Origin: CAZDKK01 sp964506245
GTDB lineage: Bacteria; Eisenbacteria; RBG-16-71-46; CAIMUX01; WJJG01
Reading direction: 5' to 3'
DNA length: 64,000 nucleotides
Assembly (NCBI GenBank): GCA_964506245.1
Contig: CAZDKK010000003.1
Span: 62,001 to 126,000, forward strand
Shown in pieces: positions 8,578-16,461 of this stretch (within the stretch, counting starts at the first letter, position 1; each line of letters begins with the position of its first letter). The notes below the pieces were generated by a model. That model was given only the letters and a program-made list of their open reading frames with translations, searched no databases and was not told where the DNA came from. The position numbers and the translations under genes were made by a program.

Positions 8578-9084
8578 CTAGCTGGGCTTGAGCAGCTTGA
8601 CGATCTCTTGCTCGTAGGCCTTTTCGTCACCCGCACGGTATCCGACGTGGCTATAGACGATCTGTCCTTGCTTGTCGATGATGAACGAGTGGGGCACCGG
8701 CACGACGCTGTAGAGACGCATCACATTGTTGGCGGTGTCGAGCAGGATCGGGAAAGTGAAGCGCCGGCCCTGGACCCAGGGGCGCACCTTGGAAACGGTC
8801 TTGCTGCAGTCGACCGACACGCCCAGGACGGTGAGCCCCTGCTCCTTGTACTGGTCGTACATCCGCTGGAACTGCTTCATCTCGTCCGGGCAGTTCTTGC
8901 ACCAGGTCGACCAGAAGGCCACGACCACCGGACCGTTCTTGTAGACGTCCGAGAGCTTGATGTCCTTGTTCTCGAGGTCCTTCAGGGTGAAATCCGGAGC
9001 GACCTTTTCGCCGGCGTAAGCGGCGGCCGTGAGGCCGAAGGCCAGAATCAGCGCCCCCAGGGACGCCAGGGCTGCGATACGCAT
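8578..9084 (-). CDS. TlpA-like periplasmic thiol-disulfide oxidoreductase
   Basis: A 168-residue thioredoxin-fold protein with a signal peptide or anchor (about 1-24, AAAYA). It has the redox motif WCKNC (Cys62 and Cys65) and the cis-proline in VPVPHSFIID. It belongs to the AhpC-TSA/TlpA group of exported reductases that keep protein cysteines or haem ligands reduced. GGAGG lies before ATG 9084; an ATG 45 bp upstream lacks a ribosome binding site. It is the first gene of a three-gene minus-strand operon with a TTGACA promoter just upstream. Confidence 0.88.
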   Translation of the reverse strand: MRIAALASLGALILAFGLTAAAYAGEKVAPDFTLKDLENKDIKLSDVYKNGPVVVAFWSTWCKNCPDEMKQFQRMYDQYKEQGLTVLGVSVDCSKTVSKVRPWVQGRRFTFPILLDTANNVMRLYSVVPVPHSFIIDKQGQIVYSHVGYRAGDEKAYEQEIVKLLKPS

Positions 9085-9143
9085 GCTTCCTCCATCCGAC
9101 TGCTCGATGAGGGGGATCACCCATTGCACACAATGAGATAAAC

Positions 9144-9172
9144 AGCGTAGTCGCCTGAGGTTCCGCTGTCAA
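9144..9172 (-). promoter_or_regulatory. Promoter of the exported-thioredoxin operon
   Basis: On the minus strand TTGACA (9172-9167) is followed by 17 bp and TACGCT (9149-9144). It is about 60 bp before the TlpA-like start and has the same layout as the promoter at 2991-3019. Confidence 0.6.
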
Positions 9173-9289
9173 CTCGCCGATCGGCCTGTAGGGCGCGATT
9201 CCGTTGCATCCCGGCTCGCAGCCCTGGGACCCGGCCGCGGCGCCCCAAAGGACGCCAGCCGGCTCTGGGAAATGGGGAACGGCGCTTGG

Positions 9290-9318
9290 TTGAAAAGAGC
9301 GTGCCGCGCCCCTACGAT
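9290..9318 (+). promoter_or_regulatory. Promoter of the deoxyhypusine-synthase-like gene
   Basis: TTGAAA (9290-9295), 17 bp, TACGAT (9313-9318). The start codon is about 80 bp downstream with a clear AGGGAGG site. It is divergent from the thioredoxin operon promoter. Confidence 0.55.
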
Positions 9319-9396
9319 GCACCCACGGGCGTCGGCCAGGTGGGCCGACACACGCCGACTCGACTACCCAACTCTTTGCTCGAAGGGAGGATACGG

Positions 9397-10548
9397 ATGG
9401 CCGGGATGCTGCGCAAGGGCAAGGCGGGCGGAGCCAGCGAGTACAAGCCCCTGCCCCCGAAGAAGCGGGCGCTGAAAGCGCGCCTCTGCAGCCGGGCCGT
9501 CCGGCCACTGGCCCTGACGCCCCGCACCAGCGTCGCCGACCTGGTCGAGGCGATGGCGGGCATGTCGATCCAGGCCCGCAACATCGGCCTGTGCGCCGAG
9601 GTGCTCAAGGGCATGTACGCCGACCGCAAGCGCCCCACGGTCCTCCTGGGGCTGGCCGGCCCGCTCATCGCCGCGGGCCTCCGCAAGGTGATCCGCGACC
9701 TCATCGCCGCCGGCGGCGTGGACGTCGTCGTCTCCACGGGGGCGATCCTCTACCAGGACCTCTACCAGGCCCGCGGCTTCAAGCACTTCAAGGGCGAGCC
9801 CGACGCCGACGACGCGGTGCTCCGCGACCTGCACCTCGATCGCATCTACGACACCTACGTCGACGAGGATCTTTTCTGGAGCACCGACCAGTGGATCGGC
9901 CGGCTGGCCGACGAGCTGCCGCCGGGCAACTACTCGAGCCGGCAATTCCTCGACTTTCTGGGCGATCACGTCAAGGACCCCGAGTCGATCGTCGGGACCT
10001 GCCGCCGCATGGGCATCCCCATGTTCGCACCCGCCCTCAACGACTCCTCGATCGGCATCGGGCTCACCTCGCACCGCGTGCGCATGGCCGCCACGGGAAA
10101 GAAGGGCATCGCGATCGACTCGATCCAGGACAACCACGAGCTGGTGCAGATCGTCGTCGAGTCGCCCGCCACGGCGGCCATCTACGTGGCCGGGGGCGTG
10201 CCCAAGAACTACATCAACGACTCGGTCGTCATGGGTTACATCTACGGGCTCGAGCGCGGCCACGACTACGCCATCCAGGTGACCACCGCAGTCACGGCCG
10301 ACGGTGGCCTCTCGAGCTCGACGCTCAGCGAGGCGCGCTCGTGGGGCAAGATCAAGAAGCAGGCCCGCTACGCGATGGCGTGGGTCGAGCCGAGCGTCTC
10401 GCTGCCCTTGCTCGTCGGCTATGTGCTGGGAAGAGGGTTGACAGCCCGCCGCCCGGCGTTGTGTTATGAATGGGGCGGCAGCCGTCTCGCGTCCCTCGCG
10501 GTCGCGCCTGCCGCCAAGACCGGCCGCTCGCGCCGGATCGCCCGCTAG
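9397..10548 (+). CDS. Deoxyhypusine-synthase-family protein
   Basis: A 383-residue member of the deoxyhypusine synthase fold. The family uses NAD and spermidine; the eukaryotic enzyme modifies eIF5A, while bacterial members are often homospermidine-synthase-like or of unknown role. The active-site lysine of the human enzyme (Lys329 in SWGKI) is matched by Lys318 in ARSWGKIKK. GLAGPLIAAGLRKVI and ALNDSSIG are other typical stretches. AGGGAGG before ATG 9397 sets the start. The last 40 or so residues are Arg- and Ala-rich and unlike the family, so the tail may be lineage-specific. Bacteria lack eIF5A, so the acceptor is unknown. Confidence 0.85.
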   Translation: MAGMLRKGKAGGASEYKPLPPKKRALKARLCSRAVRPLALTPRTSVADLVEAMAGMSIQARNIGLCAEVLKGMYADRKRPTVLLGLAGPLIAAGLRKVIRDLIAAGGVDVVVSTGAILYQDLYQARGFKHFKGEPDADDAVLRDLHLDRIYDTYVDEDLFWSTDQWIGRLADELPPGNYSSRQFLDFLGDHVKDPESIVGTCRRMGIPMFAPALNDSSIGIGLTSHRVRMAATGKKGIAIDSIQDNHELVQIVVESPATAAIYVAGGVPKNYINDSVVMGYIYGLERGHDYAIQVTTAVTADGGLSSSTLSEARSWGKIKKQARYAMAWVEPSVSLPLLVGYVLGRGLTARRPALCYEWGGSRLASLAVAPAAKTGRSRRIAR

Positions 10549-10678
10549 TCGACTTCGAGCATCATCGATACGGCCCATTCGGCTACCCCCATGGGTGGCG
10601 CACCCACGCGCGTCACCCCGGCCGGGCCACTCGGCGCATTCTTCGCGGGCCGCGACACGCACGGAGAGGAGGCCGCCC

Positions 10679-12469
10679 ATGGACAAGACCCACTTCAACC
10701 CGGAATTCCTGAAGGCGCGCGCCCCGGTCTTCTTCGGGATCGCCCGCGAAGCGCGCAACCTCAACAGCCTCCGGGAACGGCTGGCGGCCTGGATCCACCA
10801 GGTGCGCTTCGACACCTACCACGCGACGGAGCCCAGCCAGGGCACCGAGATCATTCGCGTCCGCGACTGCTCGCGCTTCCTGCAGAGCATCCTCGCGACG
10901 CGCTCCGACCAGTTGGCCGGCTTCAGCGTGGCTCGCGCGATCCGGGACATCGCCCGCGATCGCGCCCGGCCGGATCTCACGCCGGCCTTCTACGCCGACC
11001 TGCTCCACATGCTGCTCGGTCTGAGCGGGGAGGGGCCGGGCACGAGTCTGGACGACGCTCTCCTCGCGCCCACCGATCTGACGGGGCGCGACGCCGCCGT
11101 GGAACGCTCGCGGCAGCTCGACGAGCTCGGGCGCATCGTGTGGGAGAAGATCCTGCGCTACACGACCGGACTCGATCCCGAAGTGGTCCTGGCGCGCCGC
11201 GACCGCCGCCGGCGCGTGCTGGAGGCGCTCGGAGGGACCGAATCGGACTGGATGGATTGGCGCTGGCAGATCGCCCACGTAATCCGGGACCCCGATCTCC
11301 TCCGGCGCATGGTCTGGCTGAGCGAGGAAGAGACCGCGACCATCGACGCCGCCCGCGAGGGCCGGATCCCCTTCGGGGTCACGCCGCACTATGTCGCGCT
11401 CATGGATGACCAGCGGTCGGGGCGCGACCGCTCGATCCGCTACCAGGTGATCCCTCCGGGGGACTATGTCGAGGGCATGGGCCGGCTCAGGGCCCAGGAT
11501 CCGGCGTTGCTCGACTTCATGCGCGAGATGGACACCTCGCCCCACGATCTCATCACCCGGCGCTATCCGGGCATCTGCATCCTCAAGCCGGTGAACACCT
11601 GCCCGCAGGTCTGCGTCTACTGCCAGCGCAACTGGGAGATCGAGGACGCGATGGACCCGGAGGGGTTCATCCCGGAGGGTCAGGTCGAGCAGGCCCTCGA
11701 TTGGGTCGGGCACCACCCGGCCATCCGCGAGGTGCTCGTCACCGGCGGCGATCCGCTGGTGTTGGCCGACAAGCGCCTCGAACATCTGCTGGACCGGTTG
11801 GCGGCCATCGACTCGATCGAACGCATCCGCATCGGAACCCGCATGCTGGTCACCTGCCCGATGCGCGTGACCGAGAATCTGGCCGCGCTCCTCGGACGCT
11901 ACCAGCAGCGGGGTCGGCGGGAGATCTGCGTCGTCACCCACGTCCAGCACGTCTACGAGGTCACGCCGGAAACGGTCGCGGCCATCGGCCGGCTGCGATC
12001 TCAGCGCATTGCCGTGTACAACCAGTGCGTCTACACATTCCAGGTTTCGCGGCGCTTCGAGGTCAGCGCACTGCGCCGGCTGCTGCGGCTCGTGGGCATC
12101 GATCCCTATTACACCTTCAACACCAAGGGCAAGGACGAGATGCGCGCCTACCGCGTTCCGATGGCCCGCCTGATGCAGGAGCAGAAGGAGGAGGCGCGTC
12201 TGCTGCCCGGCCTGGCGCGCACGGACGAGGCGGTCTACAACGTCCCCGGGGCCGGGAAGAACTACTTGCGGGCCCGCCAGCACCGCAACCTGTTGTCGAT
12301 CCTGCCGAACGGGGCACGCGTCTACGAGTTCCACCCCTGGGAGAAGAACATCACGCGCGTGCTCCAACCCTACGTCGGGGTGGACGTGCCGATCCTGGAA
12401 TACCTTGAGCGGCTCGAGCAGATCGGCGAGGATGTGACAGAGTATCAGACCATCTGGTACTACTTCTGA
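10679..12469 (+). CDS. KamA-family radical SAM protein (lysine 2,3-aminomutase-like)
   Basis: A 596-residue radical SAM enzyme. The Fe-S motif is Cys308-xxx-Cys312-xx-Cys315 (NTCPQVCVYCQ). A lysine that would bind PLP is Lys527 in VPGAGKN, close to the PGGGGK motif of lysine 2,3-aminomutase. The family moves an amino group between carbons of lysine or a related amino acid. Compared with the roughly 420-residue clostridial enzyme there are about 200 extra N-terminal residues. GGAGG before ATG 10679 fixes the start, although the frame is open further upstream. rsmI follows 18 bp later. The substrate is not predictable here. Confidence 0.87.
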   Translation: MDKTHFNPEFLKARAPVFFGIAREARNLNSLRERLAAWIHQVRFDTYHATEPSQGTEIIRVRDCSRFLQSILATRSDQLAGFSVARAIRDIARDRARPDLTPAFYADLLHMLLGLSGEGPGTSLDDALLAPTDLTGRDAAVERSRQLDELGRIVWEKILRYTTGLDPEVVLARRDRRRRVLEALGGTESDWMDWRWQIAHVIRDPDLLRRMVWLSEEETATIDAAREGRIPFGVTPHYVALMDDQRSGRDRSIRYQVIPPGDYVEGMGRLRAQDPALLDFMREMDTSPHDLITRRYPGICILKPVNTCPQVCVYCQRNWEIEDAMDPEGFIPEGQVEQALDWVGHHPAIREVLVTGGDPLVLADKRLEHLLDRLAAIDSIERIRIGTRMLVTCPMRVTENLAALLGRYQQRGRREICVVTHVQHVYEVTPETVAAIGRLRSQRIAVYNQCVYTFQVSRRFEVSALRRLLRLVGIDPYYTFNTKGKDEMRAYRVPMARLMQEQKEEARLLPGLARTDEAVYNVPGAGKNYLRARQHRNLLSILPNGARVYEFHPWEKNITRVLQPYVGVDVPILEYLERLEQIGEDVTEYQTIWYYF

Positions 12470-12487
12470 ACGAACCGGGGGAAGCGC

Positions 12488-13324
12488 GTGGCCACCCTCT
12501 ACATCGTCGCAACACCCATCGGAAACCTCGAGGACCTCAGCGCCCGCGCGGTGCGGGTCCTCCGTGAGGCCGAGGTCATCGCGTGCGAGGACACGCGCAA
12601 GACCGGCCGGCTGCTCGAGCGCCACGGCATCGAGCACAAGGCGCGCATGGTGGCCTACCACGAGCACAACGAGGAGAAGGCCGGACGCAAAATCCTGGAG
12701 CTGCTGAGCTGGAACAAGCACGTGGCCCTGTGCTCCAATGCCGGGTATCCGGGGGTGAGCGATCCCGGCTACCGGGTCATCGCCGACGCCGTGGGGGCCG
12801 GACACAAGATCGAGGTGATCCCGGGGGCGAGCGCGATCGAGCCGGCGCTGCTCAGCTCGGGCCTGCCGACCTCGAGCTTCGTGTTCAAGGGCTTCCCGCC
12901 ACGCAAGGCCGGGCCGCGGCGCAAGTTCCTGGCCGAGGACGCCGAGGGCGCCCACACGCTCGTCATCTACGAGTCGCCCTACCGCGCGGCGACCCTCCTG
13001 GCCCAGGCCCTGGAGGTCTACGGGGACCGACGGGCGGCCGTGTGCATCGAGCTCACGAAGATGTTCGAGTCCATCCACCGCGGCTGGTTGTCCGAGCTGG
13101 CAGCGCAGTTCGCCGACGCTGAGCTCCGCGGCGAGGTGACGATCGTGATCGCCGGCAATCACCCGAAGATGATTCGCTCGCGCCCCGTGGCGCAGCCCGG
13201 CGCGCTCGAGCCCGACGATTTCCTGGCGCAGTGCGACGAGGAGGATCGGGGGCGGTCGGACGACGAGGACCGCTCCCTACGACAGGACGACGAGGAGCAC
13301 CCCGGCGAAGGCCAACGCGGCTGA
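12488..13324 (+). CDS. rsmI: 16S rRNA (cytidine-1402-2'-O)-methyltransferase RsmI
   Basis: A 278-residue SAM-dependent methyltransferase that modifies C1402 in the decoding centre of 16S rRNA. It has the N-terminal LYIVATPIGNLEDLS, EDTRKTGRLL, and VIPGASAIEPAL typical of the family. The usual SDAGTPGISDPG loop reads SNAGYPGVSDPG, a small departure. It starts at GTG 12488 after GGGGAA. The C-terminal 48 bp overlap the 3' end of the convergent transporter gene, and the last 40 residues are rich in Asp, Glu and Arg and look like a low-complexity extension. Confidence 0.92.
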   Translation: MATLYIVATPIGNLEDLSARAVRVLREAEVIACEDTRKTGRLLERHGIEHKARMVAYHEHNEEKAGRKILELLSWNKHVALCSNAGYPGVSDPGYRVIADAVGAGHKIEVIPGASAIEPALLSSGLPTSSFVFKGFPPRKAGPRRKFLAEDAEGAHTLVIYESPYRAATLLAQALEVYGDRRAAVCIELTKMFESIHRGWLSELAAQFADAELRGEVTIVIAGNHPKMIRSRPVAQPGALEPDDFLAQCDEEDRGRSDDEDRSLRQDDEEHPGEGQRG

Positions 13325-14152
13325 GAGCGCCTTGCGCGGCGTCATCGGCTCGCGCAGCAGCACGACCGACAGCAGCAGGATCCAGATCGTCGACGACTGA
13401 TTCAGAATCGCCGCGATGCTCGCCAGCGAGTATTTCATCCCCGCGATCCACAGGATCAGCGCCAGGAACGAGCCCAGCACCGTCGCCGGCACCATGGGCC
13501 GCCAGGAGGCCGAAGGCCACAGCACGGCGAAGTGTTCGCGCCGGCGCCGCGACAGCGCCGCCAGCGCGGCCAGCACGACAAGGGCGCCGACCTGGCGCAC
13601 AATCGTCGACCACAGCACGGGGGAGCGGTTGAGCACCGGCTTGGCAATGACGATGCCCAGCGACAAGAGCACAATGTGCCCCAGGCCCAGGAGGACACCC
13701 TCGACGAGCTGGGTGCGGGTCCGGCCCGGCAGCGGCTCCAGCGTGACCGACAGCAGCATGGCCACCATGATCAACACCATGCCCAGCAGATCGAGCGCGC
13801 CGATCCGCTCATCGATGAGGACGTAGGCGCACAGCACCACCATCGGCGTGTAGAAGGTATCGATGATCGCTGTGACGCCGGCGCCGACGCGGTTCAGGCT
13901 CGCGTGAAAGAGCGTGTCGGCCAAGGCGATGGCTAGCGTGCCGCTGGCGATGAGGACGAGGTAATCCCGCGCCGGTGCCGCCGGCAGGATCGGCTGGCCC
14001 GCCAGGGCCGCGGTCAGCAGGAGCAGCGGCAGGCTGAAGGCGACGCGGAAGAGGTTGAGTCCGAGCGGCCCGACGTTCTCGCCCGAGCGCTTGAGCAGGA
14101 TGACGGCAAAGGCCCAGACGAAGGCACAGCCGAGCGCGTAGACCTGGCCCAT
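13277..14152 (-). CDS. EamA/DMT-family ten-helix transporter
   Basis: A 291-residue inner-membrane protein with about ten hydrophobic helices arranged as two similar halves of five, as in drug/metabolite transporters. Typical stretches are WAFAVILLKRSG in the first helix and LNQSSTIWILLLSVVLLREP in the second half. GGAGGAG before ATG 14152 selects this start over an ATG 39 bp upstream. The 3' end overlaps rsmI by 48 bp on the opposite strand. Substrate unknown; exporters of amino acids or metabolites are common in this family. Confidence 0.9.
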   Translation of the reverse strand: MGQVYALGCAFVWAFAVILLKRSGENVGPLGLNLFRVAFSLPLLLLTAALAGQPILPAAPARDYLVLIASGTLAIALADTLFHASLNRVGAGVTAIIDTFYTPMVVLCAYVLIDERIGALDLLGMVLIMVAMLLSVTLEPLPGRTRTQLVEGVLLGLGHIVLLSLGIVIAKPVLNRSPVLWSTIVRQVGALVVLAALAALSRRRREHFAVLWPSASWRPMVPATVLGSFLALILWIAGMKYSLASIAAILNQSSTIWILLLSVVLLREPMTPRKALSAALAFAGVLLVVLS

Positions 14153-14446
14153 GCCGCCTGCTCCTCCTGGATCCGGCCGTTCGAGTCGCACCCGACCGCG
14201 AGCACGCGCAGCGACCGCGTCTGCGCGCCCACCGCGCCTCCCGGCCCGTGACCCACGGCGCGGCGCGGGCCAGGCAATCTACCGTCCGCGCCCGGTGGTC
14301 CGCAACTGGCGTTTCAGCGGAGGCTTGCGGCGCACCGCCAAGTGCGCCCTGGCGGCGGGCGCAAGGGATGGGGTAGGCTTGGCAGGTTAGAATCTCAATG
14401 CAAAGCCGGGTGCGGGTCCGCGGGCCCGCGGATGGGGAGGACGAGC

Positions 14447-15235
14447 ATGGCACATCGCACGAACAGGGGTGGGATCGCGGTCGTTGCGCGGTGGTTCCTG
14501 GCCGCCGGCATGGTCTTGGGTGCGGGCATCGCTGCCCCCGGGGCTCAGGCGCCGCTGGTCAGCGACCCGGACTTCGAGGCCAACGAGACCAGCGCGCAGC
14601 TGCGCAAGCGAGCCGGAACGCACGACTGGTATGAGAGCCGCTACGACACAAAGGCCGGGCGCAAGCTGCTCATGCTGAGCAAGAAGAAGATCAAGGGGAA
14701 CGCCACCCGCAAGGCGATGATCAAAGCCAGCCCGGAATTCAACACCTACCTCTCGCAGGGTCTGGCCGCGCCGCAGACCGGGCGCTTCTCGGTCCAGTAC
14801 GACATCTACGTCAAGGAGATCCTCCCGCCCTTCAACCGCTCCTGCTTCCAGATGATCGGCGGCGACCAGGTACGCAAGCGCGGGCCCAATGCAACTGGTG
14901 CCGAGCGCTTCGTCTTCCTGGGCTTCGCGAACGCTGCGACCCCGGGCGACATCGACCTGGTTGCCTTCGAGGGCGGGGATACGGCGGAGTGGGATGTGCG
15001 CACGCCCGTGGCGCGGGGACTCAAGCTCAAGACCTGGTACACGGTGCGGGTGGACGTCGACGTGCCCGGCAAGGCGTACGCGGTCTCGGTCGTGGGCGTG
15101 ACGCCGCAGCCGGTGCGCGTCAAGGCCTTCAAGCCCAAGGGCAAGCCCTATGCCGAACCGCTGACCCACATCAGCTTCGCGTCCTGGAACGACGGACCCG
15201 GGACGTTCTACGTCGACAACGTGCGCCAGCCATAG
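14447..15235 (+). CDS. Exported protein of unknown function
   Basis: A 262-residue protein with a Tat-like or Sec signal (two Arg near residue 5-16, hydrophobic 15-34, ending APGAQA). The mature part alternates strands and ends in SWNDGPGTFYVDNVRQP, a pattern often seen at the end of carbohydrate-binding or laminin-G-type beta sandwiches. No catalytic motif is visible. GGGGAGG lies before ATG 14447. It is 21 bp upstream of the M42 peptidase gene and probably in the same transcript. Confidence 0.7.
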   Translation: MAHRTNRGGIAVVARWFLAAGMVLGAGIAAPGAQAPLVSDPDFEANETSAQLRKRAGTHDWYESRYDTKAGRKLLMLSKKKIKGNATRKAMIKASPEFNTYLSQGLAAPQTGRFSVQYDIYVKEILPPFNRSCFQMIGGDQVRKRGPNATGAERFVFLGFANAATPGDIDLVAFEGGDTAEWDVRTPVARGLKLKTWYTVRVDVDVPGKAYAVSVVGVTPQPVRVKAFKPKGKPYAEPLTHISFASWNDGPGTFYVDNVRQP

Positions 15236-15256
15236 CGGGCGCCATCGGAGGATGCC

Positions 15257-16327
15257 GTGCGACGTGAGTCTCTGGACTTCCTGAAGGAGCTGCTCGCGAC
15301 CCCGAGTCCCTCGGGCTTCGAGCACCGGGTGCAGCGCGTCTGGCTGGACTACGCGAAGCAGTTCGCGGACGAGACCTTCACCGATACCTACGGCAATGCC
15401 GTCGCGGTGCGCAACCCGGGGGGCTCGCCCAAGGTGATGCTCGTCGGCCATGCCGACGAGATCGGGTTGATGGTGCAGCACATCGACGAGGATGGGTTCC
15501 TCTACGCGGTCGGCATCGGGGGTGTCGATGGGGGCACGCTGCCCGGCAAGCGCCTGGTGATCCACACCCGCCGGGGCCCGGCGCTGGGCGTGGTCGGTTC
15601 GGTCGCGATCCACATGCAGGAGAAGCCGGCCGAGAAGAAGGCCGGCAAGCCCTACGAGCACTTCATCGACATCGGCGCCCAGACGGAGAAGCAGGTGAGG
15701 GAGCGGGTCGCGATCGGTGATCCGATCACCTTCACGGACAGTTTCGAGATCCTGCAGGGCACGATCGCGGTCTCCCGCGCCTTCGACAACCGGGTGGGCA
15801 CCTGGGCCGCGGCCGAGACGCTGCGCCTGCTGCGCGGTGGGCGGCGCAAGCTCGCCGCGGCGGTCTACGCCGTCTCGGCCGTGCGCGAAGAAACGGGCGG
15901 CAAGCTGGCCCAGACGGTGGCGCGTCGGATCGAGGCCGACATCGCCTTGGTGACCGACGTGGGGCAGGCCACCGACACGCCCGATGTCGACAAGCGCCAG
16001 TACGGCCAGGTGGCGCTGGGCAAGGGGCCGGCGGTGACCGTGGGTGGGCCCATCCTGCTGGAGATGTACGAGCGGCTCATCGCCACGGCCAAGCGCGAGA
16101 AGATCGCCGTCCAGACCGAGACCGCGCCGATCCGCAGCGGCACCGACGCCGATGCCATCTACAGCGTGATGGCCGGCGTCGCCACGGGGTTGGTCTCCCT
16201 CCCGCTGCGCTACATGCACACGACCGCGGAGATGGCCGATCTGCGCGACCTGGAGGCGATCCCGCGGATCTTCGCGGCGTTTTGCCAGGGGTTGAAGAAG
16301 GGCGAGCGCATCGCCGCGAAGATCTAA
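15257..16327 (+). CDS. M42-family metallo-aminopeptidase
   Basis: A 356-residue cytoplasmic dinuclear-metal aminopeptidase of the M42 (tetrahedral aminopeptidase) type, which trims short peptides. The expected metal ligands are all present: His65 (LVGHADEIG), Asp177 (RAFDNRVG), Glu211/Glu212 (VREETGG), Asp234 (VTDVG) and His321 (RYMHTTAE). The length is normal for the family. The GTG at 15257 has GGAGG 6 bp upstream. It follows an exported protein gene and ends just before a large inverted-repeat element. Confidence 0.92.
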   Translation: MRRESLDFLKELLATPSPSGFEHRVQRVWLDYAKQFADETFTDTYGNAVAVRNPGGSPKVMLVGHADEIGLMVQHIDEDGFLYAVGIGGVDGGTLPGKRLVIHTRRGPALGVVGSVAIHMQEKPAEKKAGKPYEHFIDIGAQTEKQVRERVAIGDPITFTDSFEILQGTIAVSRAFDNRVGTWAAAETLRLLRGGRRKLAAAVYAVSAVREETGGKLAQTVARRIEADIALVTDVGQATDTPDVDKRQYGQVALGKGPAVTVGGPILLEMYERLIATAKREKIAVQTETAPIRSGTDADAIYSVMAGVATGLVSLPLRYMHTTAEMADLRDLEAIPRIFAAFCQGLKKGERIAAKI

Positions 16328-16345
16328 GGTGCACGGCGGCGGATC

Positions 16346-16443
16346 TTGGGACCTTGCCCAAGACCCGCCGCGAGTTCCGCAGCTCGCGCCCCAGGGCGCG
16401 AGCGAGGACCTGTCTGAGCGCCGGTTTTTGGGCAAGGTCCCAA
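16346..16443. repeat. Nested inverted repeat between convergent genes
   Basis: TTGGGACCTTGCCCAA (16346-16361) has a perfect 16-bp inverted partner at 16428-16443. Both copies are followed by GACCCGCC. Between them lies a second perfect stem, CTCGCGCCC (16383-16391) with GGGCGCGAG (16394-16402). Each outer arm can also fold on itself (TTGGG/CCCAA). It sits between the M42 gene (plus) and the deiminase gene (minus), so it could end transcription from both sides or be a dispersed palindromic repeat. There is no T-run. Confidence 0.7.
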
Positions 16444-16461
16444 GACCCGCCCTCCCGGAAG

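Noticed and set aside
10613..13162. A minus-strand open frame of 849 codons opposite kamA and rsmI
   Set aside because: No recognisable domain; both opposite genes have clear motifs and ribosome binding sites.
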